Below are positions 9,104 through 17,755 of a DNA stretch of 64,000 nt, piece after piece (the stretch's first letter is position 1; each line of letters opens with the position of its first letter). A model generated the notes under the pieces. The model was not told the DNA's origin, ran no database searches, and was given only the letters and a program-made list of their open reading frames with translations. The stretch is from NCBI RefSeq assembly GCF_018449635.1, contig NZ_JAAVUV010000013.1, positions 62,001-126,000 on the forward strand, in the 5' to 3' direction. The position numbers and the translations under genes are program-made. The stretch is from Caballeronia sp. dw_276 (GTDB taxonomy: Bacteria > Pseudomonadota > Gammaproteobacteria > Burkholderiales > Burkholderiaceae).

Positions 9104-10182
9104 TGAGAGGACAGGTCGACGCTTTCACCTATGACGCATTGCCAGCCCGCATCGTCATGGGTGCGGGAAAGCGCAAGGACGTCGCAGCGGAAGTCGAAAG
9201 ACTCGGATGCAAATGTCCTTTGATTGTCACGACGCACGAACAGGCGGCGCTCGGCGACGACATCGCGCGACAGTTCGATGTCGGATCGACCACCCTCTTC
9301 GCCGCTGCCGCCATGCATACGCCCTGGGATGTGACCCAACGGGCGCTCGAGGCCGCTCAAAGCGCGCGCGCGGATTGCGTGATAGCAATCGGTGGCGGCT
9401 CGTCCATCGGTCTCTCGAAAGCCATTGCGTTGCGCACGAAGCTGCCGCAGATCGTGCTGCCAACTACGTACGCGGGCTCCGAGGTGACGCCCATTATAGG
9501 AGAGACGCGCGACGGACAGAAGCACACGCAGCGCACGTTAGAGGTGCTGCCCGAGGTCGTCATCTACGACATCGAGTTCACGCTGACTTTGCCCGTCTCG
9601 CTGAGTGTTGCGAGCGGCCTCAATGCGATTGCGCACGGAGTCGAAGCGCTCTACGCAGCAGACGCCAATCCGGTGACCTCGATGATGGCGGAGGATGGCA
9701 TCGCGGCGCTTGCGGAGTCGCTGCCGAACATCGTCCAGTCACCGGATTCGATCGAGGCGCGGCGTCTCGCCCAATACGGCGCCTGGCTGTGCGGAACGTG
9801 TCTTGGAACGGTCGGCATGGGTCTGCATCACAAGATTTGCCACGTGCTCGGCGGAACGTTTAACCTCGCGCACGCGCAAACCCATGCGGTCATGATTCCG
9901 CATGTCGTCGCTTACAACGCGCATGCCGCCTCAGATGCGATGTTACGCATTGCTCGCGCGCTAAATGCACGGCACGCGTGGACCGGGTTACACGAGCTCG
10001 CGGTCAAACTCGATGCGCCGCGCTCGCTCGAGACGCTCGGCATGCCTGAATCGGGCATCGAGCGCGCCGTGGAACTGACCATGCAGAACTTCTACTCGAA
10101 TCCCCGTGCGCCTGATGCAGACGCGCTTCTTCACATGCTCCGGCAGGCATGGAGAGGCGTGCCGCCCGAGCCGATGGAATGA
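9103..10182 (+). CDS. Maleylacetate reductase (iron-containing alcohol dehydrogenase family)
   Basis: A 359-residue protein from ATG 9103, which overlaps the preceding stop. It has the family's nucleotide-binding region (CVIAIGGGSSIGLSKAIA), the maleylacetate-reductase-like stretch LPTTYAGSEVTPIIGET, and the His-rich catalytic region (GLNAIAHGVEALYA, later GLHHKICHVLGG and HAQTHAVMIPHV). It reduces maleylacetate to 3-oxoadipate with NAD(P)H, the last committed step of hydroxyquinol and chlorocatechol degradation. The next gene is the matching intradiol dioxygenase, so the pair forms the classical lower hydroxyquinol pathway. Confidence 0.92.
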   Translation: MRGQVDAFTYDALPARIVMGAGKRKDVAAEVERLGCKCPLIVTTHEQAALGDDIARQFDVGSTTLFAAAAMHTPWDVTQRALEAAQSARADCVIAIGGGSSIGLSKAIALRTKLPQIVLPTTYAGSEVTPIIGETRDGQKHTQRTLEVLPEVVIYDIEFTLTLPVSLSVASGLNAIAHGVEALYAADANPVTSMMAEDGIAALAESLPNIVQSPDSIEARRLAQYGAWLCGTCLGTVGMGLHHKICHVLGGTFNLAHAQTHAVMIPHVVAYNAHAASDAMLRIARALNARHAWTGLHELAVKLDAPRSLETLGMPESGIERAVELTMQNFYSNPRAPDADALLHMLRQAWRGVPPEPME

Positions 10183-10190
10183 GGATGCCC

Positions 10191-11063
10191 ATGAGAAACT
10201 TTGATGAAGACAACATCACGCAGGCCGTACTAGACCGGCTGAGCGGCTGCACGGACCCGCGTATGCGCCGGATCAGCGAGGCGCTCGTGCGCCATCTGCA
10301 TGCTTTCGTTAAAGAGATAGAACCGAGCGAAGAAGAATGGGCGGGAGCCATTACGTTTCTCACGAGGACCGGGCAGATGTGCTCGGATACGCGGCAGGAG
10401 TTCATCCTGCTGTCGGATACACTTGGAGTCTCCATGCTCGTGGATGCAATCAATCATCGTTTCGATGAAGGCGCCACGCAAACCACCGTGCTCGGTCCGT
10501 TCTATGTAGAGGAAGCACGCGATTTCCCGCTCGGTGCGCATATCGCGCACGAGTCTGATGGGCCGGGACTCATCGTCGAAGGCACGATCGAAGACTCCCG
10601 GGGCAACCCCATAGCGGGTGCGTTGATTGAAACCTGGCACGCCGACGATCGTGGCTTCTACGATGTTCAGCGCGACACCGGCAAATCCGCGCTCGACATG
10701 CGCGCACGCTTTCATACCGACCAAGAGGGACGCTTCTGGTATCGATCCGTCGTGCCTGCTGCCTACCCTATCCCAAACGATGGTCCTGTGGGCGCGATGC
10801 TGGACGCTCAAGGGCGGCACCCGTTTCGTCCCGCGCATGTACATTTCAAACTAAGCGCGCCGGGGTTCGAGACCATCGTGACGCATGTCTTCATCGATGG
10901 CGATCCGTATCTGGACTCGGATGTCGTCTTTGGCGTGAAGGATGCCCTGATCACGAACCTCTCAAGGATAGAGGGACGTGTGAGCCCCGGTGGACACGAA
11001 GTCGAATCGCGCACGTCGTTGATCGCATACCGGTTCGTGCTCCCAGACAAAACCATAAGCTAG
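10191..11063 (+). CDS. Intradiol dioxygenase, probable hydroxyquinol 1,2-dioxygenase
   Basis: A 290-residue protein with an N-terminal catechol-dioxygenase helical domain and a C-terminal beta-sandwich. All four ferric-iron ligands can be placed: Tyr in DDRGFYDVQ, Tyr in FWYRSVVPAAYPIP, and the two His of RPAHVHFKL. These enzymes cleave between the two hydroxyls, here giving maleylacetate if the substrate is hydroxyquinol. Maleylacetate reductase directly upstream supports that over a plain catechol substrate. The ATG at 10191 follows a GAGG; an in-frame ATG at 10185 is also possible. No ring-hydroxylating monooxygenase is visible nearby, so the route into hydroxyquinol is unknown. Confidence 0.9.
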   Translation: MRNFDEDNITQAVLDRLSGCTDPRMRRISEALVRHLHAFVKEIEPSEEEWAGAITFLTRTGQMCSDTRQEFILLSDTLGVSMLVDAINHRFDEGATQTTVLGPFYVEEARDFPLGAHIAHESDGPGLIVEGTIEDSRGNPIAGALIETWHADDRGFYDVQRDTGKSALDMRARFHTDQEGRFWYRSVVPAAYPIPNDGPVGAMLDAQGRHPFRPAHVHFKLSAPGFETIVTHVFIDGDPYLDSDVVFGVKDALITNLSRIEGRVSPGGHEVESRTSLIAYRFVLPDKTIS

Positions 11064-11076
11064 CGGAAGGACCCAA

Positions 11077-11874
11077 ATGCATAAGCTTTCCTTGCACCAC
11101 CTGACTATGCTCGACGCGCACCCACTGCAGCTCGTCGACGCCGCGCATGCCGGCGGATTCGACTACTACGGATTACGCGTCGTGGCGCCGACCGCGGCCG
11201 ATACCATCATCGACGTGGCACATGATCCCGTTCTCATGCGGGAACTGTCGGCACGAATGAAAGCGACTGGCGTGCGTCTGCTCGACATCGAAGCAATCTG
11301 GCTACAGGCCAAGACGAGTATTGAAGACTTAATTCCGGCTCTCGAGGCAGGGCATCGCCTGGGAGCGAAGCATGCGCTGGCCGTAGGCTTCGACGATGAC
11401 CGTGCGCGCCTCACCGACAACTTCAGCGCACTGTGCGAAGCCGCCGCACGCTTCGAGATGACCGTCGGCCTCGAACTGATCACTTATTGTCCTGTCGGCA
11501 CGTTAGACGATGCGCTCTCGCTGATCCGTGCAAGCCGTCAGCCGAATGCGCGTGTCCTGATTGACACCCTGCAGGTGTTTCGGTCCGGTGCCAGCGTGGA
11601 GGACATCGGTAAAGTAGAAGCACGCCTCATCGAATACATTCAGATATGCGACGGCCCGCGCGCTTCGCCTGTTTCGGTCGACGAGCGGCGCACGGAAGCG
11701 CGCACCGCGCGCCTGCTGCCCGGTGAAGGCGAGCTCCCATTGTACGAACTATTGACGACGCTGCCGGCCAACCTGACGCTTGCTGTCGAAGCGCCGACGC
11801 GAGAATTACGTGGCCGTCCGTTCAATGAACAAGCGCGAACGATCATGGAAAGGATGCAGCGCTTTCTCGCCTGA
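11077..11874 (+). CDS. Sugar phosphate isomerase/epimerase (TIM barrel)
   Basis: A 265-residue xylose-isomerase-like TIM-barrel protein. Candidate metal ligands are the Glu in VGLELITYCP, the Asp in VLIDTLQVF, the Asp in YIQICDGPR and the late Glu in LAVEAPTREL. The family covers isomerases, epimerases and 3-dehydroshikimate dehydratases. A GGAAGG sequence precedes the start. The gene is the fourth of the run beginning at 8504, with only 13 bases to the dioxygenase. It ends 6 bases from the convergent IclR gene. The substrate is not predictable. Confidence 0.85.
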   Translation: MHKLSLHHLTMLDAHPLQLVDAAHAGGFDYYGLRVVAPTAADTIIDVAHDPVLMRELSARMKATGVRLLDIEAIWLQAKTSIEDLIPALEAGHRLGAKHALAVGFDDDRARLTDNFSALCEAAARFEMTVGLELITYCPVGTLDDALSLIRASRQPNARVLIDTLQVFRSGASVEDIGKVEARLIEYIQICDGPRASPVSVDERRTEARTARLLPGEGELPLYELLTTLPANLTLAVEAPTRELRGRPFNEQARTIMERMQRFLA

Positions 11875-11880
11875 GGCGCG

Positions 11881-12693
11881 TCACTCCGTCAAGTATTGAC
11901 GCTGTATTCGTGCGGCCGAAGTCGTGAGAATGGCGATTGCCCGCTCGCCAATCTCTTTCGAATAACGCACGGCCGGAATTGCAAGATTCAAAGAACCAAG
12001 CGGAAAGCCGCTCTCCGACAAGATGGGCGCGCCAAGCCCCACGATGCCCGGCGTGTACTCTTCCAAGGACTGCGCAAAGCCTTTCTTGCGCACGTCCTCG
12101 AGCGTCGCAAGCAAAGCTTTCTTCGAGGAAATCGTATTCTTTGTGAAGCGCTGGAACGTGACCGCGCGCATATATTCCTCACGCATCACGTCAGGAAGAT
12201 ATGCAAGAATCGCCTTGCCTCCGGACACGGCATAAAGCGGTGCGAGATCGCCAAGCCGCATGTGCGATTGCAGGCGCTGCTGACTAATGACCGTGGCGAC
12301 GACTTCGACCTGCTCGCCCTTTAATTGATTCAGCGCGCACGATTCCGCGGTCTGTTGCGTGATGTCGCGCAAAACCGGTTCCGCGCAGGCGATCAAGCTG
12401 CGCCTCTGATTTGACTGCTGCGCAAGCTTAAGGATTGCATCGCCGAGCCGGTAGCCTTTGGTTTCGGCCACGAAGCGCAAGTAGCCACGGTCCGTGAGAT
12501 TGCGAATGAGCTTGGTCAAACTGCTCTTCGGGATATCGAGTGCCTCGGCTATTTCCGCGTGCGACATTTCGCGACCCCACTGAGCCAGAAGCTCAAGCAG
12601 GTCGAGGGTACGATCAGCCGACTTCACGGTACTCGCCGTCTCGACATCGTTCGCGCGCATGATCTTCGGGTCCTTGTTCATATGGGGGAACAT
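11881..12693 (-). CDS. IclR-family transcriptional regulator
   Basis: A 270-residue protein with the IclR winged helix-turn-helix (SADRTLDLLELLAQWG, then MSHAEIAEALDIPKSSLTKL and YLRFVAETKGYRLGDAIL). The C-terminal effector domain carries the typical LYAVSGGKAILAYLP and the late GLGAPILSESG. IclR proteins of this type commonly control aromatic catabolism operons. The repeated palindrome GTGAACGTGTTC occurs in the promoter of the divergent isomerase gene (12790-12801) and in the 8280-8503 promoter region, and is its most likely operator. An alternative start at the Met of MNKDPK is possible; no strong ribosome binding site distinguishes the two. Confidence 0.9.
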   Translation of the reverse strand: MFPHMNKDPKIMRANDVETASTVKSADRTLDLLELLAQWGREMSHAEIAEALDIPKSSLTKLIRNLTDRGYLRFVAETKGYRLGDAILKLAQQSNQRRSLIACAEPVLRDITQQTAESCALNQLKGEQVEVVATVISQQRLQSHMRLGDLAPLYAVSGGKAILAYLPDVMREEYMRAVTFQRFTKNTISSKKALLATLEDVRKKGFAQSLEEYTPGIVGLGAPILSESGFPLGSLNLAIPAVRYSKEIGERAIAILTTSAARIQRQYLTE

Positions 12694-12789
12694 GGTATAT
12701 CGCGTCCGGTAAATGTCAAGCGGGCCGGGCTGCGGACGAGCGAGTCCGGTATAGAACGGAATCGTCAGATAACGCTTGTTCCTTTAGTA

Positions 12790-12801
12790 GAACACGTTCA
12801 C
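12790..12801 (-). promoter_or_regulatory. Candidate IclR operator, copy 3
   Basis: On the plus strand GAACACGTTCAC, the exact reverse complement of the copy at 8312-8323. It lies between the IclR gene and the isomerase gene starting at 12855, so it could serve both autoregulation and the downstream operon. Confidence 0.5.
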
Positions 12802-12854
12802 AATTAGATTATTAGCTATTCTTCAATGAACTAACATTTACACGCGAGGAGCAC

Positions 12855-13676
12855 ATGGAAAAAATCGCGCAAGGCTACGGAGGCAGTACCTTCTCATTCA
12901 TGTGGCAAGACACAGCGCTCGCCGCGTTGCGGAAGATGCAGAATCTGGATTTGAACAACTTCGACGTGCTGGTCGTCCCCGGGCATCTGTGGCCCGATGA
13001 GCTTTCCGCAGCGGAGAGATCTGGGTTGGCAGGCACTTTGAGAAACGAAGGCATTCGCATCGAGTCACTCAATCTCCCGGCGCTCGATCTCAACCTTGTC
13101 AGTCGCGTCGAAGAATTCCGGCGCTATTCCGTCGACCTGTACATTCGCACCATGCAACTCGCCTCCGACCTCGGCGCGGGCGCAGCGGTCGTAGTCCCCG
13201 GGAGGGTTTCATCGCTATTCCCGCCGCCCCGCAAAGATACGGAGTTGTTGCTTCTGGACAGCCTGGAGCAACTTCTGCGGGTTGCCGAACGCCTCGATCA
13301 GAAAATCTTCGTCGAGCTTCATCCCCAGACGCCTATTCCGACCACTGACGCAATGCTTGCCTTTCTGGACAGGCTTGCTCATGACAGGATTCTGATTGCG
13401 TACGACGTCTCGAACGCCGAATTCGTCGGAGAAGACCAGCCTGACGCGATCAGGCGGTCTGGCAATCGCATCGGGCAATTCCATCTTTCCGACGGTACAC
13501 GCAGCCAGTGGCGCCATGACCGGATTGGTCTTGGAACTGTGCGCTTCGACGAAATCCTGGACGCAATGAAGGAAACTGGTTTTTCCGGAACCTCAATTCT
13601 CGAGATCATTTCTTCGTCGGCATTGGAAGACTTAAGCGCCTCTGCCAATGCGCTCAAGCGCAGCGTGATCGATTAA
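12855..13676 (+). CDS. Sugar phosphate isomerase/epimerase (TIM barrel)
   Basis: A 273-residue TIM-barrel protein. Candidate metal ligands are the Glu in KIFVELHPQT, the Asp in LIAYDVSNAEF, the His in IGQFHLSDG and the Glu in SILEIISS. It is the third protein of this fold in the window, alongside the broken copy at 4829-5712 and the one at 11077-11874. GAGGAG lies 6 bases before the ATG. It is the first gene of a long same-strand run of hydrolases and a carrier, with the candidate IclR operator upstream. Confidence 0.83.
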   Translation: MEKIAQGYGGSTFSFMWQDTALAALRKMQNLDLNNFDVLVVPGHLWPDELSAAERSGLAGTLRNEGIRIESLNLPALDLNLVSRVEEFRRYSVDLYIRTMQLASDLGAGAAVVVPGRVSSLFPPPRKDTELLLLDSLEQLLRVAERLDQKIFVELHPQTPIPTTDAMLAFLDRLAHDRILIAYDVSNAEFVGEDQPDAIRRSGNRIGQFHLSDGTRSQWRHDRIGLGTVRFDEILDAMKETGFSGTSILEIISSSALEDLSASANALKRSVID

Positions 13677-13695
13677 CCGAATTGAAGGACCTTCC

Positions 13696-14570
13696 ATGCG
13701 TTTTTCTTCATGTGCTGCTCAATTGCCCTCGTCGTTCGAGCATCGGCCCGCAATCGTGAACGATGTCAATCTGCACTATGTGATCGGTGGTAAGGCGCCG
13801 GGTTCAGCGCCGCTGATGCTCCTCATCCACGGCTTCCCGCAAAACTGGTGGAGCTGGAACAGCGTCCTCACCGAGCTGGGAGAGCGATATACCGTCGTCG
13901 CGCCGGACCTCAAGGGCGTCGGTTTGTCCGACAAGCCCGCGTGCGGTTATACGAAGCTCGAGATGGCCGACGATCTAAACGCTCTCGTTGAGAGCCTGGG
14001 TGGTGCGCCCGCGCATATTGTCGGTCACGATATCGGCGGGATGATTGCCGACGCTTACGCAACCAGCTATCCGGCGCGCTCGCTCACGATCGTCGATGTG
14101 ACGATTCCAGGCATCGGCGATTGGGATCAGGTAATTGCGGATCCACGTGTCTGGCATTTTGCCTTTCACCAAAAGCGCGATCTTCCTGAAGCCTTGGTCG
14201 TAGGCGGCCGAGAGCACGTGTACATCAGCTCGTTTATCAATCGGCAAACTTTCCGCCGGGGCTCGATCTCTGCCTCGGACATCGACGAGTATGTCGAGGC
14301 GTACAGGCATTCGGGTGCGTTCCGTTCGACGATGGAGATGTACCGACAGTTCCCACAGGATGCAATCGACAACCGCAGTGCTGGACGACTTCCCGACCCC
14401 CCCCGGTGCTCACCATTGGCGGCCAAAAGCGCTGGGCTGGCCGCGTCGGCGAACGCCTCGGCACCGTGTCATCGAACGTGACGAGCGTCTCGATTCCAGA
14501 CGCCGGTCATTTCGTCGCCGAAGAGCAGCCCGGGCGCTTCATCGACGCGATGTTTCACTTTTGCGGGTGA
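13696..14570 (+). pseudogene. Alpha/beta hydrolase with Asp nucleophile, frameshifted in a C8 tract
   Basis: The first frame has the hydrolase core: LIHGFPQNWWSW (oxyanion side), VVAPDLKGVGLSDKP, and the nucleophile elbow GHDIGGM with Asp at about residue 112. It derails after GRLPD. A run of eight C at 14397-14404 needs one more C to restore the frame. With it the product continues VLTIGGQKRW and reaches the catalytic His in DAGHFVAEEQP, ending at 14570. The intact paralogue at 27853-28737 aligns without gaps across this point. A poly-C tract could be a real mutation, a slippage switch or a sequencing error. GHDxG enzymes are epoxide-hydrolase or dehalogenase-like. Confidence 0.82.
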
Positions 14571-14597
14571 GGAAACAAAAATTAAAGGAGACATAAC

Positions 14598-15983
14598 GTG
14601 GAAGCCGAATCGAAAATCGACATCAAGACATTCCTGGACGGACGGTCGTTGTGTGCCTTCCAGATTCGCGTCGTTCTGTTGGGTTTGCTGGTGCTGATCC
14701 TTGATGGAATGGATACCACTGCCATGGGGTTCGTTGCGCCGGCCCTCGTCGCCGACTGGAAGCTCGCGCGCGTTGCGCTGTCTCCGGTCTTTATGAGCGG
14801 GCTTCTTGGTCTCGCCGTCGGGGCTCTCACAGCAGGCCCGATCGGCGACCGGCTCGGTAGAAAAGCGGTCATCGTCTCGTCCGTTTTTTTGTTCGGATTC
14901 TTCAGTCTTACCTCGTCCTTCGCGAATGATCTGTGGACCCTGGCGCTGCTGCGGTTTCTGACGGGACTCGGTCTGGGGGCTTCCATGCCCAATACCGCGA
15001 CGCTGGTGTCCGAGTACGCGCCGGCGAGGCATCGCAATCTCATGATCACGCTCGTGTATGCAGGCTTCGCGATCGGCGGCGCAATCGGCGGCGTTGCGAG
15101 CAACGTCCTCATCGAACTATCCGGTTGGCGCGCCGTTCTCTTCGCTGGCGGCGTCCTGCCAATCGCAGTCGGCTTGCTGATGGTTTTCGCGCTGCCGGAG
15201 TCCATTCGATTTCTTGCGACACGTCACGACAAAAGACTGGCTGTTCAACGCATCATGCAGAACCTGGCGCCTGGTCTCCTGCATGCAGGCACAGTCATCT
15301 GCACCTCGGACGACGACATTGCGGGGAGCGGTAGAGGCAAGGTGGCGATCATCGTCGGGCGCGGGTATATCGTCGGAACCGTGAGTCTCTGGATCGGCGT
15401 GTTCGCGACGCTCTTTACACTCTACCTCATCAACAGCTGGCTGCCACTGATGATTAAAGACGCAGGCATGAGCCTGAGCGACGCGTCGTTGATTGCGACG
15501 CTTAGCCAGGCTGGGGGAGCACTGGGTTCGCTGGCGGTCGGCTGGTGCATGGACCGTTATTCGCCTCACAAGGTGCTCTGTGCGACGCATGTCGCCGCCG
15601 GACTTTGCGCGCTTTGCATCGCGGCCACCGAGCGCACGTTGATCACCACGAGTCTACTCGTATGCGCGATGGGCTATTGCATGAACAGCCTGAACGTGGG
15701 TTATGTTGCCTTGGCCGCGCGCTTTTATCCTACCCCCGTCCGCGCAACGGGTACGAGCTGGGAACAGGGTATCGGCCGGTTCGGCGCCATCAGCGGTGCT
15801 GCTATGGGTGGTGTACTGCTTGCGACGGGTTGGAGCTTCAATGCCGTATTTGGCGCGCTTTGCGTGCCGATGGCGATCGGCATGGTCGCCGTTTTAATCA
15901 AGAGCATCTTCGCGCCCGACGTCGCGTCTGCCGACATGCCGACGTTGAGTCTCGAAGAGGTCGCCACTTTCGCAAGGGAATGA
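14598..15983 (+). CDS. MFS transporter, AAHS type
   Basis: A 461-residue, 12-helix carrier with the AAHS first-helix pattern (LDGMDTTAMGFVAPAL) and the loop motif AGPIGDRLGRK. It starts at GTG 14598, with AAGGAG placed 7 bases upstream. It is closely similar in layout to the carriers at 3476-4828 and 23836-25230. It sits inside the hydrolase run and its stop overlaps the region of the next start (ATGA), so it is probably co-transcribed and imports the substrate or a precursor. Substrate: an organic or aromatic acid, inferred from the family. Confidence 0.88.
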   Translation: MEAESKIDIKTFLDGRSLCAFQIRVVLLGLLVLILDGMDTTAMGFVAPALVADWKLARVALSPVFMSGLLGLAVGALTAGPIGDRLGRKAVIVSSVFLFGFFSLTSSFANDLWTLALLRFLTGLGLGASMPNTATLVSEYAPARHRNLMITLVYAGFAIGGAIGGVASNVLIELSGWRAVLFAGGVLPIAVGLLMVFALPESIRFLATRHDKRLAVQRIMQNLAPGLLHAGTVICTSDDDIAGSGRGKVAIIVGRGYIVGTVSLWIGVFATLFTLYLINSWLPLMIKDAGMSLSDASLIATLSQAGGALGSLAVGWCMDRYSPHKVLCATHVAAGLCALCIAATERTLITTSLLVCAMGYCMNSLNVGYVALAARFYPTPVRATGTSWEQGIGRFGAISGAAMGGVLLATGWSFNAVFGALCVPMAIGMVAVLIKSIFAPDVASADMPTLSLEEVATFARE

Positions 15984-15985
15984 AG

Positions 15986-16858
15986 ATGACTCGAGAAAAC
16001 ATTTCGTTTCGCTCTCATCGTCTGCATGAAGGACGATTGGCCTATCGTTGCAGCATGGCGGCCGGCGCGAAACAAACCGTGCTGCTCCTGCATGGTTGGC
16101 CGCAGACATCCTGGGCGTGGCGGCGAGTCATACCTCTGCTAAGTGAGCAGTTCGATGTAATCGAGCCCGATCTCCCCGGCTTCGGCGATTCCTCGAAGCC
16201 CGAGTCCGGCTTCGACAAGACCATCGCGCGCAAGCTTCATGAGCTGGTAGAAGCGCTGGGTATAGCAAAGGTAGCATTCGTCGGTCACGATCTGGGCGGT
16301 CACGCTGCGTACGCGTACGCCGCTCAGTGGCCAGAAGCGGTCAGCCATTTCGTCTTTGTTGAAAGCAGTCTTCCTGCGTTCGGACAGGAAGAAGCGATGG
16401 ACGTATCCCGCGGCGGAAGCTGGCACTTCGGCTTCAACATGGCCGGCGACATATCAGAATCGCTAGTTGAAGGTCGCGAGTTTCTCTTCGTAAACCACTT
16501 CGTGCACCGGGAGACTGTTGGCGCGTTCGATCCCGATTCGATCACCAGCGACGACGTCAACGTCTATGCTCAGGCGCTCGCGCGTCCCGGCGCCTTGCGT
16601 TGGTCCTCTAGTTATTACAGGGCTTTGCCGCTCAACCGGCAAGACAACGTTATCTGGGGCAAGACGCCGCTTCCGATGTCCGCGTTGAGTATCGGCGCAC
16701 AATGGGGTTATGGACCGGCATCCGCTAAAACGCTTACGCGTGTCGTGGTGAACGTGTCGGAGATCATCATTGACGAATGCGGTCATTACGTTCCTGAAAA
16801 GCGGCCTGTCGAATTCGCGAAAACGGTGAGCGATTTCATATCGAACGAAGCTACCTAA
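15986..16858 (+). CDS. Alpha/beta hydrolase, Asp nucleophile (epoxide hydrolase/dehalogenase-like)
   Basis: A 290-residue protein. Motifs in order: LLLHGWPQTSWAW, EPDLPGFGDSSKP, nucleophile elbow GHDLGGH with Asp at residue 102, a cap region containing GGSWHFGFNMAGD, and catalytic His near residue 267 in CGHYVPEKRP. An Asp nucleophile excludes ordinary esterase chemistry and points to epoxide or C-halogen hydrolysis. The two Arg that fix carboxylate in fluoroacetate dehalogenase are missing. It is a close paralogue of the gene at 20364-21245, including the same cap sequence. The start could also be the ATG at 15980 overlapping the MFS stop. Confidence 0.86.
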   Translation: MTRENISFRSHRLHEGRLAYRCSMAAGAKQTVLLLHGWPQTSWAWRRVIPLLSEQFDVIEPDLPGFGDSSKPESGFDKTIARKLHELVEALGIAKVAFVGHDLGGHAAYAYAAQWPEAVSHFVFVESSLPAFGQEEAMDVSRGGSWHFGFNMAGDISESLVEGREFLFVNHFVHRETVGAFDPDSITSDDVNVYAQALARPGALRWSSSYYRALPLNRQDNVIWGKTPLPMSALSIGAQWGYGPASAKTLTRVVVNVSEIIIDECGHYVPEKRPVEFAKTVSDFISNEAT

Positions 16859-16879
16859 TCAACACTGCAAGGATGAGAT

Positions 16880-17722
16880 ATGGACACCGCGCAATTTCGA
16901 CACGAGGTCGTTCAAGTACAAGACATCAAGTTGCATGTCGTGGTGGGTGGAAATGGTCCGCCCGTTGTGCTTCTGCATGGATTCCCTCAGACCTGGTTTG
17001 CGTGGCACAAGGTCCTTCCCCTGTTTGCATCAAGCTACACGGTCATTGTGCCTGACCTGCGGGGTGCGGGACTTTCCGACTGTCCTCAAGGCGGTTACGA
17101 CAAGGCGACCATGGCCGCCGACATCCACGAGTTGATGCATGTGCTGGGTTTCGAGCGTTACGCGGTATGCGGACACGATATCGGTGCAATGGTCGCGCTC
17201 GCGATTGCTTGCAACTATCGTCAGGCGGTCACGCATCTTGCCATCCTCGATTCGGCAATGGCGGGCTGGAGCAAGTGGGAAGCCATCTTCTCGGATCCGC
17301 GCGTCTGGCACTTTTCGTTTCACATGAAAGAGAACCTTCCGGAGAGGCTTCTTCACGGACGTGAGTATGACTATGTCTCCACCTTTCTTTTCGAGCGTAC
17401 CTACGATCATTCGGCGCATTCGTTCGAGGACATAGACACTTATGCAAGGGCCTTTGCGCAGCCGGGACGAACGCGCGCTGCACTCGAATGGTACAGAGCC
17501 TTCCCCAAGGACCATGCCGATGCATTGCGCTGGAAGGAAACGCCTCTTCAAGTACCCGTACTCGCTTTGGGCGGACAGCATCGATGGGGACTTGGAATGG
17601 CTGAGATTGCCAGAGAATTCGCAACTGACGTGACGGGGCGAAGTGTCGCCAATTCAAATCACTGGCTGGCGGAGGAACGTCCGGTCGAGACGGCGCATGC
17701 CATCCTGGAGTTCCTAGGATGA
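16880..17722 (+). CDS. Alpha/beta hydrolase, Asp nucleophile
   Basis: A 280-residue protein with LLHGFPQTWFAW, VPDLRGAGLSD, nucleophile elbow GHDIGAM (Asp 100), cap sequence RVWHFSFHMKENLPERLL and GREYDYVSTF, and catalytic His about residue 261 (NHWLAEERP). The WHFSFH and LPE pattern is typical of bacterial epoxide-hydrolase/haloacid-dehalogenase relatives. It is a close paralogue of the gene at 21288-22139. It lies 21 bases after the preceding hydrolase, in the same order as the paralogous pair, which shows that the two genes were duplicated together. Confidence 0.86.
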   Translation: MDTAQFRHEVVQVQDIKLHVVVGGNGPPVVLLHGFPQTWFAWHKVLPLFASSYTVIVPDLRGAGLSDCPQGGYDKATMAADIHELMHVLGFERYAVCGHDIGAMVALAIACNYRQAVTHLAILDSAMAGWSKWEAIFSDPRVWHFSFHMKENLPERLLHGREYDYVSTFLFERTYDHSAHSFEDIDTYARAFAQPGRTRAALEWYRAFPKDHADALRWKETPLQVPVLALGGQHRWGLGMAEIAREFATDVTGRSVANSNHWLAEERPVETAHAILEFLG

Positions 17723-17755
17723 AGGTCGAGGCCAACTAGCGTGTGATGAGGCTAT

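Noticed and set aside
15545..15985. Upstream extension of the hydrolase frame across the MFS gene
   Set aside because: It overlaps the clearly coding MFS gene in another frame; the hydrolase fold begins only after 15986.
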